Shown here: positions 7,550-14,865 of the stretch, one piece after another
Layout of the letters: each line of letters starts with the position of its first letter
Position numbering within the stretch: position 1 is the stretch's first letter
Origin: CAZDBA01 sp964503615
GTDB taxonomy: Bacteria > Planctomycetota > Planctomycetia > Pirellulales > Pirellulaceae
NCBI GenBank assembly: GCA_964503615.1
Contig: CAZDBA010000108.1
Span: 1 to 17,049 of the forward strand
Reading direction: 5' to 3'
DNA: 17,049 bases
Position numbers and translations under genes: made by a program
The notes under the pieces: model-generated
Databases searched by the model: none
Told to the model about the DNA's origin: nothing
Seen by the model: the letters and a program-made list of their open reading frames with translations, nothing else

Positions 7550-9067
7550 CTATTGGGTTGGTTTGGGCTGTTCCGGCTCACTTTTCTCAGCTATTTTCTT
7601 GCTGACGATGTTTAGCAATTCATTTGCCCGTTTTCGGTACATGAAATACCCTTCTGTTTTCAGCGCCTTATCCAGCAACGCGACCGCCGCCCCCTCGTCC
7701 CCTTTGTCCGCCAAAGCCGAGGCAATATAGTACGCAGTCTCCGCTGCCAACGGCTTACGTTGAGCCGCTTGCAAAAGCAGTTTCTCGGCATTCTGAGTTT
7801 CGCCGCGGACGTAAAGGATCCTTCCCAATGTCGCCATCGCAAGCGGGTTGTCAGGGGACTGCCTAAGAATCTGAGTTGCCAACTCTTGTGCACGGAACTT
7901 TTTCTCGCCGTCAGAACTCTCGATCAAACACAACGCGTATTGATGTACAATTCCAATCGCTCGATTGTTGGATTTGAAGAGTTGCTCACACATTCGCTCA
8001 GCCACCTCATATTCACCGTTTGCAAATGCGATCCTTGCCCGGACCCACTGTATCGCCTGCGTTTCTTCGCCTTTGACCTTCTCCGCTTTTTCAGCCGCAG
8101 CTAAAGCAAGTGCAAAATCCTCCGCAGTCACTGCCCAATCGGCTACTTCAACTTGAACATCGAATTCGCTGGGATACTGCCCCGCTGCCTGATTCATTAG
8201 CCGCTTCGCCTCGTCCTTCCGACCTAGTTTGCGAAACCAGCCGGCCACGATCAACTCGGGCACACGCGTGTTCGGCTGCAATTCTCGAAGCCGCCGCAAT
8301 TTCGCTAAAGACTTCTCCGTTTCACCTTGATTGCAAAAAACTTCGGCGGACAGCGCTAAAGATTTCGGATTGTCGGGGGCGACTTTCTCAAACGATTCAG
8401 CAAGCCGAGCTGCTTCTTCCAGACGTTCCTGTCTCAACGCGACCAACGTCACAATTTCGAAATAATGCTCTCGAAAGTGGTTCTTCTCCGCTTCAGAATA
8501 TTCCCCTTCACGAAAGATCCTCCCCGCTTTTTCTGCCAATGCCCCTGCATCGGTCAAACGATTCTGCCCCAAGGCAACGCGGCCAAACGCAAAATAAACG
8601 CCGGGATAATTGGGAGAGTTTTTTGCAGCCAACTCAAGGGCCTGAAATCCAAGATTGTTTCGACTTGCCCTAAAATGAAGCGATGCGATCATAATCTCGA
8701 CCGGTGGAAAATTGGCGGTTTCCGCTTTCAAGCTATCCAGCAGACCGCTTACCATTTTCATGTCGGAACCCGTGTAAGCAGTCGCTATTGCTTTAAGCTT
8801 GGCGACGACCGCAGGATCCAATTCACCGTCCGAGGGTATCAACTCGCCTAGTTCGCGAGCAACGATCTCAAGCCCGGCGTTGTTCGCTTCGGAAACTTGC
8901 GAAGACTGTCCATTTGCTACCGAACCTGCATCCGGATTGATCGGAGTTTGTTCGAAGGGGTTTTCAGACTCCTGTCCCGAGACCGTAATGGGCGGCAAGA
9001 AAAAAGCTGGCAACAAAACAATAAAAGCCAGACGACTAAATGTCAGTTTTTGATAAGCCGTTAACAT
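7550..9067 (-). CDS. Secreted or periplasmic tetratricopeptide-repeat protein
   Basis: The N-terminus has a clear Sec-type signal: MLTAYQKLTFSR, then the hydrophobic core LAFIVLLPAFFLPPITV and a small-residue end (SG). The mature protein is a nearly continuous array of TPR-like helical pairs from about residue 100 to the end. Examples are the repeats around NPKSLALSAEVFCNQGETEK, FDVQVEVADWAVTAEDFALA and NPLAMATLGRILYVRGETQN. The last ends in a lysine-, glutamate- and proline-rich tail. Such proteins are protein-protein scaffolds, and no enzymatic domain is visible. I chose the ATG at 9067 (505 residues) because it gives a normal-length signal peptide and has AGGG a few bases upstream. An in-frame ATG at 9100 would add 11 residues and also has a GGA upstream. 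The gene follows the 158-residue gene by about 85-120 bases on the same strand, so it could be the third gene of that unit. Confidence 0.82.
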   Translation of the reverse strand: MLTAYQKLTFSRLAFIVLLPAFFLPPITVSGQESENPFEQTPINPDAGSVANGQSSQVSEANNAGLEIVARELGELIPSDGELDPAVVAKLKAIATAYTGSDMKMVSGLLDSLKAETANFPPVEIMIASLHFRASRNNLGFQALELAAKNSPNYPGVYFAFGRVALGQNRLTDAGALAEKAGRIFREGEYSEAEKNHFREHYFEIVTLVALRQERLEEAARLAESFEKVAPDNPKSLALSAEVFCNQGETEKSLAKLRRLRELQPNTRVPELIVAGWFRKLGRKDEAKRLMNQAAGQYPSEFDVQVEVADWAVTAEDFALALAAAEKAEKVKGEETQAIQWVRARIAFANGEYEVAERMCEQLFKSNNRAIGIVHQYALCLIESSDGEKKFRAQELATQILRQSPDNPLAMATLGRILYVRGETQNAEKLLLQAAQRKPLAAETAYYIASALADKGDEGAAVALLDKALKTEGYFMYRKRANELLNIVSKKIAEKSEPEQPKPTQ

Positions 9068-9185
9068 GAATCGCCCTGATCGCAATGGATAAATCAACAT
9101 TCGCTTTCCATTCTATTCTGAAAGACACGGCGGTTGCCAGTTCTCCCGCCAAAATCAACCAAAAGACTTACTTCTCCAACGGCGG

Positions 9186-9662
9186 CTAAAACGACTTGAA
9201 TTGATACCCACTCCCTAAGTCGTGCAGGAGCTTTGCTGCTTCTGAGTCACCCATAGCTGCAGCGACTCCCATCAAAAGATATCGCCTATCATCAACTTCT
9301 TTGACGGAAAAACAAGTTTCAAGGAACAGGCGACAACAATCTTCAGCAGCCTCTCGCACCTTCGGCTCAAAATCTTGTAGAGAAAACATCTTCCAAACGG
9401 CGTATCGAGTTGTTGTGGCCAAAGTAATTACCATCTTCACTCGTTCGTTTTCGTCATTCTGGAATTTGACAATGTCGTACAAGTGTCTCAACGCAGGCCA
9501 GAATCTTTTAGCGATTGTGTAGTCTTCGCCCGATAGACGGTCACAAATACGGTCGAACTCATTAGAAGAAATTGGGTGACCAACCACTTCACCTACGAGA
9601 GATACGATCTCGCTATCAGGTCCTTGATACCACCTATCAATCTCTAGAATCTTGAGGCTCAT
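9186..9662 (-). CDS. Unrecognised 158-residue soluble protein
   Basis: I do not recognise the family. The protein is mostly predicted helical, lacks a signal peptide and membrane segments, and is mildly acidic. Helical stretches with paired hydrophobic faces (YAVWKMFSLQDFEPKVREA, EAAEDCCRLFLETCFSV, RRYLLMGVAAAMGDSEAAKL) suggest a small alpha-helical, possibly repeat-like fold. The end (GDSEAAKLLHDLG) resembles a repeat-helix cap, but this is not enough for an assignment. Its ATG overlaps the stop codon of the upstream small membrane-protein gene in an ATGA arrangement. An AAGGA Shine-Dalgarno site lies about nine bases before it. The two genes are thus probably translationally coupled and may work as a membrane/soluble pair. 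Confidence 0.7.
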   Translation of the reverse strand: MSLKILEIDRWYQGPDSEIVSLVGEVVGHPISSNEFDRICDRLSGEDYTIAKRFWPALRHLYDIVKFQNDENERVKMVITLATTTRYAVWKMFSLQDFEPKVREAAEDCCRLFLETCFSVKEVDDRRYLLMGVAAAMGDSEAAKLLHDLGSGYQFKSF

Positions 9663-9910
9663 AGTCTTTTGTCCTTGGGCGGGGTTTCGTTGCTATTCTC
9701 TTCGTCTGGATCTGAAACGTCTTGCCTGTTTTTGTTCTTTAAAGCGAGCAGAATAATCGGTGCCAAAAACAAAAGTTCAACTGCGAACCCTATCGCACTC
9801 AACGTTAAAAAAATCGAGTATATCTCGTCATCGCATTGGGCGATTACAAAACCGGCCACCACGACGAAGGTCAGCAGCGAAATAACCATGAAAGCAATTG
9901 CTATCCGCAT
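9659..9910 (-). CDS. Small two-TM membrane protein, function unknown
   Basis: This is an 83-residue protein. TM1 spans about residues 3-24 and TM2 about 31-57. They are joined by a short acidic loop (CDDEI) and followed by a hydrophilic, acidic tail (DVSDPDEENSNETPPKDKRL). No family is recognised, and the shape is common among small uncharacterised inner-membrane proteins. The basic NKNR after TM2 suggests a cytoplasmic C-terminus, so a hairpin with both ends inside is plausible. It is the first gene of a coupled pair, because its TGA overlaps the ATG of the 158-residue gene by four bases. No good Shine-Dalgarno site precedes its own ATG. Coding status rests on the coupling, the clean TM pattern and the absence of a better reading. 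Confidence 0.65.
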   Translation of the reverse strand: MRIAIAFMVISLLTFVVVAGFVIAQCDDEIYSIFLTLSAIGFAVELLFLAPIILLALKNKNRQDVSDPDEENSNETPPKDKRL

Positions 9911-10195
9911 CTAAGAAGTCGCCCATTTCCTTGGTTACTTGCACCCAGCCTCACCGGGTTTAGAACTCAGGATCATTGTACCTTCCAGAATACAATTCCG
10001 TTAGTTGCCGACCGCCTGAGACCGGAATCGCTCATCCAAAGTTATCCAAAGGTCAGGGTCGTCCCACTGGATTTCCCAAAGTATCGTTTTTGCACACCGT
10101 TTCGCCGATTTAGCCGGTCGTTTTTTGGGGCTTATTTGAGTACCATTCATGCCTTCGAATACAAAACCCCAATTACTGGCTTACGCGCCAGCCGA
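9911..10195. promoter_or_regulatory. Divergent intergenic region upstream of rimO
   Basis: Although an open frame crosses this region into rimO, the real rimO start is near 10196. These 285 bases therefore form a divergent spacer between the two-TM gene and rimO. The only structure I can support is the dyad at 9975-9996. No -35/-10 pair is convincing. Confidence 0.35.
9975..9996. promoter_or_regulatory. Dyad ATTGTA-N10-TACAAT, possible operator
   Basis: Perfect six-base inverted arms (9975-9980 and 9991-9996) are separated by ten bases, for a 22-base total that would fit a dimeric regulator. It sits between divergent promoters, about 65 bases from the two-TM gene start and 200 bases from the rimO start. 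A chance occurrence cannot be excluded. Confidence 0.3.
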
Positions 10196-11629
10196 GTGAC
10201 CATTTTGAGCACCACTTATAAACAGCAGGAAAACAAAGCAGACTACAAAGGGAAGTACTCCTTTATTAGTCTGGGCTGCCCGAAAAACACCGTCGACAGC
10301 GAGCGGATGATGGGATTGCTAAAGCTGGATGGGTACGAGTTAATCGGCGACCCGGAGCAAAGCGATTTCGTAGTCGTTAATACTTGCGGCTTTATCGAAC
10401 AAGCTCGCGAGGAATCGTTTTCGGCGATCGATGAAATGCTCGAACTAAAAAAAGCGGGCAAGACCAAAGGCGTAATCGTTACCGGTTGTTTGGCGGAACG
10501 ACAAAAGGAACAACTACTTGAAGACCGACCAGAAATCGACTCGCTGGTCGGCGTGTTTGGTCGTGAGGAAATTACCAAGATCGCAGACAACCTCGTCGGC
10601 AATCTGGCAGAACAACGCAACGTGTTTCAACCCGCACCCATTCGCGCGTTGCCCGACGAAGATCGGTTGCAGATCACCCCTCAACACTTTGCCTATCTGA
10701 AAATCTCAGAAGGCTGTGACCGGCTGTGCACATTCTGCGCGATCCCTCAAATGCGCGGCAAGCACGCTACCAAGCCGATCGAGAACGTGATCGCCGAGGC
10801 AAAACAATTGGCCGAGCAAGGCGTCCGGGAATTGATCATCGTCGCTCAGGACACGACTTATTACGGCATGGACCTTTACGGCGAGCCGCGGCTGACCGAG
10901 TTGTTGATTGAACTGGACAAGGTCGAAGGATTGGACTGGATTCGGCTGATGTACTTTTACCCAATGTACATAGACGAGAAACTGTTGGATGTGATCGCCA
11001 ACAGCAAACGGATTTTGCCTTATATTGACATGCCGTTGCAACACGGCGATGACAAGATGTTGCGGCGAATGTCACGACGCGTCAACCTTGCTGATACCCA
11101 AGCCACGATTCGCATGATGCGCGAACGGATTCCGAACCTCGTGATGCGAACAACGTTTATCGCCGGTTTCCCCGGCGAGACCGACCAACAATTCGCAAAC
11201 ATGGTCGACTTTGTGAATGAGCATAAGTTCGAACGAATGGGCGTGTTCACCTATTCCTACGAAGCCTCCACGCCGAGTGCGAAACTGCCTGATCATGTCG
11301 ACGAAGAAACCAAATTCAGACGCCGCGACGAGTTGATGCAAGTCCAACAGGAGATCATGTTCGAGTACAACCGCTCGCTGGTGGGAACTCAGATGGATGT
11401 GATTATCGATGCGCCGCTGGCCGACCAACCGGGCGTTTGGGTTGGACGAGGTCCTGGCGACGCTCCCGATGTGGATGGTTGTGTGTTCGTAACGCAAACC
11501 GATGCTCCACTGGCTGTGGGCGACATCGTAAAATGCGACGTTATTGAATCGGTCGGCTACGATCTGGCAGCGGCCGCGATTGAGCCTCCTCGCAAAAGGC
11601 TTGTTAAAGCCAAGTTAAACGTTTTGTAG
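10196..11629 (+). CDS. rimO: Ribosomal protein S12 methylthiotransferase RimO
   Basis: RimO is a radical-SAM enzyme that adds a methylthio group to a conserved aspartate of ribosomal protein uS12, using two 4Fe-4S clusters. From the GTG at 10196 the protein has 477 residues, close to the usual 440-470. The N-terminal MTTase domain begins FISLGCPKNTVDSER, with cluster ligands Cys28, Cys64 and Cys98. SLGCPKN separates RimO from the tRNA enzyme MiaB. The radical-SAM motif C-x3-C-x2-C is Cys174/Cys178/Cys181 (GCDRLCTFC). A TRAM domain closes the protein from about residue 410. The frame stays open back to 9836, but that extension resembles no RimO N-terminus and lacks Shine-Dalgarno support. A TTG at 10205 is an alternative start. 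It is the first gene of a likely rimO-pgsA-CPBP cluster, with a 42-base gap to pgsA. Confidence 0.95.
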   Translation: MTILSTTYKQQENKADYKGKYSFISLGCPKNTVDSERMMGLLKLDGYELIGDPEQSDFVVVNTCGFIEQAREESFSAIDEMLELKKAGKTKGVIVTGCLAERQKEQLLEDRPEIDSLVGVFGREEITKIADNLVGNLAEQRNVFQPAPIRALPDEDRLQITPQHFAYLKISEGCDRLCTFCAIPQMRGKHATKPIENVIAEAKQLAEQGVRELIIVAQDTTYYGMDLYGEPRLTELLIELDKVEGLDWIRLMYFYPMYIDEKLLDVIANSKRILPYIDMPLQHGDDKMLRRMSRRVNLADTQATIRMMRERIPNLVMRTTFIAGFPGETDQQFANMVDFVNEHKFERMGVFTYSYEASTPSAKLPDHVDEETKFRRRDELMQVQQEIMFEYNRSLVGTQMDVIIDAPLADQPGVWVGRGPGDAPDVDGCVFVTQTDAPLAVGDIVKCDVIESVGYDLAAAAIEPPRKRLVKAKLNVL

Positions 11630-11671
11630 AACCGGCTTTTGTCTAAGGGACCTAAGGGACTGGACTCGACG

Positions 11672-12328
11672 ATGGAAAACAACAAATCAGCAACTGCTTC
11701 GGGAAAAAGCGAAGTGATCAACGTGCCGAATATCATTTCGGCATCGCGGTTGCTTTTGGCCGTGGTTATCATCGCCCTCATTCCGCTCGGGTATTACTTT
11801 GCGGCGATGATTGTGTTTGTGATCGCGGCGGGCACCGATTGGGTCGATGGTTGGTGGGCGCGGAAGTTCGACCAAGTCACCCAAGTCGGTCGCATCCTGG
11901 ATTCGTTTTGTGACAAGGTGATCATCCTCGGAACATTTATTCTGTTAGCCGAAGCGATGGTCCAATTCGATTTCCCTTGGTATGCCCGCGTGACCGGTTG
12001 GATGGCTACTGTTATTTTTGGTCGCGAGATGTTGGTGACCGCCCTGCGTAGCTTTATTGAAAACGCGGGTGGAGATTTTTCAGCCAAGATGGCGGGCAAG
12101 GTCAAATTTGTTTTGCAATGTGTGGCTGCCACCGTTTGCTTGTGGGCATTATCGGTCCATTCTGGCGGCCAGGAAATCTCCGGTGGTTTGCAGGGAGTTT
12201 TGATCGCTTCTATCTGGCTCGCTTTGATATCTACGATTTACTCAGGGGCCGGTTATGTAAACGCGGCGGCCAAGTTTATCGCGAACGCAAGTCGCTCAAA
12301 TGAGCAAGAAGGGTCGACCGATGCTTGA
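11672..12328 (+). CDS. pgsA: CDP-diacylglycerol-glycerol-3-phosphate 3-phosphatidyltransferase
   Basis: The enzyme makes phosphatidylglycerophosphate from CDP-diacylglycerol and glycerol-3-phosphate, the committed step to phosphatidylglycerol and cardiolipin, in the inner membrane. The CDP-alcohol phosphotransferase signature D-x2-DG-x2-AR-x8-G-x3-D-x3-D is perfect: Asp56, Asp59-Gly60, Ala63-Arg64, Gly73, Asp77, Asp81. The N-terminal VPNIISASRLLL motif is typical of PgsA, and FGREMLVTALRSF is the PgsA-like segment after it. Hydrophobic segments fit about six TM helices. I chose ATG 11672 (218 residues) because it starts just before the conserved NVPNIIS block and has AGGGA about 12 bases upstream. 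A TTG at 11639 would add 11 residues. Its end overlaps the next gene by eight bases, which indicates an operon. Confidence 0.92.
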   Translation: MENNKSATASGKSEVINVPNIISASRLLLAVVIIALIPLGYYFAAMIVFVIAAGTDWVDGWWARKFDQVTQVGRILDSFCDKVIILGTFILLAEAMVQFDFPWYARVTGWMATVIFGREMLVTALRSFIENAGGDFSAKMAGKVKFVLQCVAATVCLWALSVHSGGQEISGGLQGVLIASIWLALISTIYSGAGYVNAAAKFIANASRSNEQEGSTDA

Positions 12329-13343
12329 GTCTGTCGCTTTTGCATTGTTGGGAACTTTGTGCGTAGGCAGCATCTCAGTTTGGATTAAATTCTTTCGCAA
12401 TCAAAAAGAAGGTGTTGTTGCGTTACCCGTTCGTCTTCGCGAACCGAAACCGATCGGATTACTCGACGTAATGGTCATGTTCTCTGGCTGGATTTTCGCG
12501 CAATTGGCTGCCAGCGGAATCGCGCTGGCTCTGATGGAATTTGAGGCGAAACAAGTCGTGAGTTTGGCGGCAAGCGGAATTGCGATTGCCGTATCTGGCT
12601 TGGAGGCACAGCAAATGTCTGACGCAAGTGCCGGACAGCGCTGGCTGCTGGTGGCGTTGGTAGGAATCGCCCAATTACTTATCACGCTGGCTTGCATGGC
12701 CGTTTTTCGCCTGAGATACCAATCCAGTCGTCTGTTTGGCGCTTGGGGGACGCTCGGCAAAGACATACGCATAGGACTGCTCGCGTTTATTTTCTTCGTT
12801 CCACCGTTGCTTATCCTTCAGGCGGGGCTGACGCATTTTGTCGACTACGAACACGGAACTTTGAATTCACTGAAAAATGCGAATTCGGTCAAGCCGTTTT
12901 TCTCAGCATGGTTTACCGCCGTTCTGGTTGCCCCGTTTATCGAAGAAGTTTTCTTTCGGGGATTAATACAAAGTTGGCTACAGCGTTTAGGTAACACGAA
13001 CCCGGAAGATTTCGGAAAGCTGATGATCGGCGGTTGGTTTTCGAGCGATCCACCGTTGAGTGGCAAAACGCGTCCGATCGAAACGGTACCCAACAGTGAC
13101 GGGAACGTCTATTTTGACTCTGAGCTACGATGGCTTCCGATTTTCATTTCGGCCGGGTTGTTTGCTGCGGCTCATGCAGGACAAGGCGCTGCACCGATCC
13201 CATTGTTCTTTTTGGGAGTTGGGCTAGGTTATTTGTTTCGGCAAACCGGCAGCATCGTGCCGTGTATCGTCGTCCATTTCCTGTTGAACTTTTACAGCAT
13301 GTTCTGGGCAACGATGTATGTTATTTTTTCACAAGGTGCTTAG
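12321..13343 (+). CDS. CPBP-family intramembrane metalloprotease (CAAX/Abi-like)
   Basis: The 340-residue multi-pass membrane protein carries the CPBP (Rce1/Abi) catalytic motifs. They are EE-x3-R at Glu208/Glu209/Arg213 (FIEEVFFRG), the His285 motif (FAAAHAG) and the His319/Asn323 motif (VVHFLLNF). These motifs are intact, so it is probably an active intramembrane protease. Its substrate is unknown. Hydrophobic segments are at about 4-24, 48-72, 107-130, 150-170, 194-210, 272-288, 291-306 and 310-333. The ATG at 12321 is preferred because AAGAAGGG lies seven bases upstream. An ATG at 12300 (seven residues longer) has no such site. The gene overlaps pgsA by eight bases. Two oddities are a 20-residue tandem duplication at residues 62-101 and a hydrophilic insert of about 45 residues (222-268) between the first and second catalytic motifs. 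Confidence 0.88.
   Translation: MLESVAFALLGTLCVGSISVWIKFFRNQKEGVVALPVRLREPKPIGLLDVMVMFSGWIFAQLAASGIALALMEFEAKQVVSLAASGIAIAVSGLEAQQMSDASAGQRWLLVALVGIAQLLITLACMAVFRLRYQSSRLFGAWGTLGKDIRIGLLAFIFFVPPLLILQAGLTHFVDYEHGTLNSLKNANSVKPFFSAWFTAVLVAPFIEEVFFRGLIQSWLQRLGNTNPEDFGKLMIGGWFSSDPPLSGKTRPIETVPNSDGNVYFDSELRWLPIFISAGLFAAAHAGQGAAPIPLFFLGVGLGYLFRQTGSIVPCIVVHFLLNFYSMFWATMYVIFSQGA
12504..12623 (+). repeat. 60-base tandem duplication inside the CPBP gene
   Basis: Two in-frame 20-codon units abut: 12504-12563 (LAASGIALALMEFEAKQVVS) and 12564-12623 (LAASGIAIAVSGLEAQQMSD). Protein identity is high in the first half (LAASGIA twice) and at EA(K/Q)Q. At the DNA level the units have drifted mostly at third positions, so the duplication is not recent. 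Confidence 0.8.
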
Positions 13344-13367
13344 CGGTGTTAGCATGAGCGGCAACGC

Positions 13368-13435
13368 GCCTGGAAACCCGACGCGTTAGCGAGGAAGCGC
13401 AGCTTGGTTTCGCGCTCTCGCTTACCAGGTTTTAC
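13368..13435. repeat. Second copy of the CCCGACGCGTTAGCGAGGA hairpin element
   Basis: Bases 13375-13395 match 7348-7368 exactly over 21 positions. The 3' arm differs from the first copy. Here AGCGAG-AGCGC pairs, with a two-base bulge, with GCGCTCTCGCT, and outer CCTGG/CCAGG arms close the structure. It lies 25-92 bases after the CPBP stop codon and may serve as the 3' end of the rimO-pgsA-CPBP transcript, although no T-run follows. Confidence 0.7.
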
Positions 13436-13451
13436 ATGAGTTTCAGCAACG

Positions 13452-13513
13452 CGTTTGTAGTACCGCCTTTAGGCGGAACATTGTGCTTCCGGCTTAAGCC
13501 GGTACTACGAACG
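13452..13513. repeat. Palindromic GTAGTACC...GGTACTAC element
   Basis: This is a long imperfect inverted repeat. The outer arms CGTTTGTAGTACC and GGTACTACGAACG pair fully with one G-T wobble. Pairing continues inward to 13478/13487 with three mismatches. Each half also contains its own hairpin, CCGCC-TTTA-GGCGG and CCGGCTTAAGCCGG, so the element can fold as one stem or as a cruciform. I recall GTAGTACCGG-type repeats as frequent in Pirellulaceae genomes. It is probably a REP/MITE-like element located between two genes. Confidence 0.75.
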
Positions 13514-13541
13514 GATTACTACAGAAAGTGATAGGTGAGTG

Positions 13542-14594
13542 ATGGGTTTGGGAGTTGGAATTGTTGGCTGTGGGATGATCTCCCAATTTCACGCTCGGGC
13601 GATTGCAGATTCTGACGGAGCCGAATTGGTTGCCTGTTGCAGCCGTGATATGGCACGGGCAAAAAGCCTTGCCGACGAATTTGGCGGGACAGCCTACGAC
13701 GATCTGACAAAAATGTTAGCCGACCCTGCTGTCGACATCGTTTCGATCTGCACCCCCAGCGGGGCTCATCAGGAACCGGCCGTGGCCGCCGCCAATGCGG
13801 GCAAGCATGTGATCGTCGAAAAGCCACTGGAGATTACGCTTGAGCGTTGTGACGCAATCATTGAGGCTTGTGCAAAAAACAAAGTCGTGCTGTCAACGAT
13901 CTTTCCGTCTCGTTTTCATTCCAGCTCGAAATTGCTAAAGGCCGCCATCGACGCCGGGCGGTTTGGGATTTTAAGTTTAGGCGACGCGTACGTAAAATGG
14001 TTTCGCACTCAAGAGTACTACGACAGCGGCGCGTGGCGTGGGACTTGGGAATTGGACGGGGGCGGTGCGTTGATGAATCAGGCGATTCATTGCGTTGATC
14101 TTTTGACTTGGTTGATGGGACCGGTTGCCGAATTGTCCGCGCGAACGGCGACTTTGGCACACGAGCGAATTGCGGTAGAGGACGTTGCCACCGCTTCCCT
14201 ACGTTTTGCCAACGGTGCGCTGGGAGTGATCGAAGCGACCACCGCTTCGTTTCCTGGCATGCTGAAAAAAATCGAAATACATGGCTCACAAGGCTCGGCC
14301 GTGATCGAAGAAGAAGATATTAAAACCTGGCAGTTTGCGGAGATGACCGCAGAAGACGAGAAGATCATCGCACAGTTCGCCGATGCCACCGAGTCAGGAG
14401 GGGGAGCCAGTGACCCCTCGGCAATCGGTCACGCAGCGCACACTCATCAATTCAACGACGTCATCAACGCCATTCAATCTGGTAATCCCCCGTCGATCGA
14501 TGGGCACGAAGGTCGACGAAGCGTAGAGATCATTTTGGCGATTTACAAATCTGCTGAAACCGGCGGTTCGATTAAATTCCCTTTTACCGCTTAA
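13542..14594 (+). CDS. Cytoplasmic Gfo/Idh/MocA family NAD(P)-dependent oxidoreductase
   Basis: The 350-residue protein is of standard family length. The N-terminal Rossmann domain has the dinucleotide motif GIVGCGMI at 6-13. The linker carries the family hallmark EKP at 93-95 (VEKPLE), whose lysine acts at the active site. The C-terminal alpha/beta domain has the signature W-RGTWELDGGGALMNQAIHCVD, with His183 as the probable catalytic base and Asp186 nearby. The family oxidises or reduces sugars, inositols and similar polyols, but the exact substrate cannot be read here. No signal peptide is present, so it is cytoplasmic. The ATG at 13542 has AGG six bases upstream, and the GTG immediately before it is an alternative start. 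Two repeats precede the gene, so it is probably transcribed separately from the CPBP gene. No clear terminator follows. Confidence 0.9.
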   Translation: MGLGVGIVGCGMISQFHARAIADSDGAELVACCSRDMARAKSLADEFGGTAYDDLTKMLADPAVDIVSICTPSGAHQEPAVAAANAGKHVIVEKPLEITLERCDAIIEACAKNKVVLSTIFPSRFHSSSKLLKAAIDAGRFGILSLGDAYVKWFRTQEYYDSGAWRGTWELDGGGALMNQAIHCVDLLTWLMGPVAELSARTATLAHERIAVEDVATASLRFANGALGVIEATTASFPGMLKKIEIHGSQGSAVIEEEDIKTWQFAEMTAEDEKIIAQFADATESGGGASDPSAIGHAAHTHQFNDVINAIQSGNPPSIDGHEGRRSVEIILAIYKSAETGGSIKFPFTA

Positions 14595-14777
14595 CCTCCC
14601 ACCCATGAATGGGCGGACGAAGCTCCCAAACTTAATGGCTCACGAGCAGTAAAAGCTTTTCCACATTTCAAGGCTTATCCTAAATATAACGTTTGGGACC
14701 AGAATTCCCGGATAGTGTAGGAAAGAGAACCTCCTGACCGATTTGCCAATTACCCTTCTGGCCCAATATCAACTATC

Positions 14778-14791
14778 ATTGAGGCCTCAAT
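14778..14791. promoter_or_regulatory. 14-base perfect palindrome, possible operator
   Basis: ATTGAGGCCTCAAT is a perfect 14-base palindrome with no spacer, located 74 bases before the start of the Tat-exported oxidoreductase gene. Its position would suit a regulator site. The rest of the 271-base gap (14595-14865) shows no gene, and only a very weak CCCA/TGGG hairpin at about 14602-14613. Confidence 0.3.
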
Positions 14792-14865
14792 CAAAACCAA
14801 GTTTTCATAAAAACTGAACATTTTTAATAATCGGTTCGCAAGCAACGCGATCAAAGGAGTCAGCG

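Noticed and set aside
8110..8673. Plus-strand open frame (187 codons) opposite the TPR gene
   Set aside because: The composition is atypical, there is no recognisable domain, and it lies entirely inside a convincing TPR gene.
9836..10195. A 120-residue N-terminal extension of rimO
   Set aside because: The frame is open, but the added sequence is unlike any RimO N-terminus, overlaps the divergent two-TM gene and has no Shine-Dalgarno support. The normal RimO length is reached from GTG 10196.
14595..14865. A sigma-70-type promoter (for example TTTTCA with TAATAA about 17 bases later)
   Set aside because: The match to consensus is poor, the region is AT-rich, and planctomycete promoters are too poorly defined to support the call.
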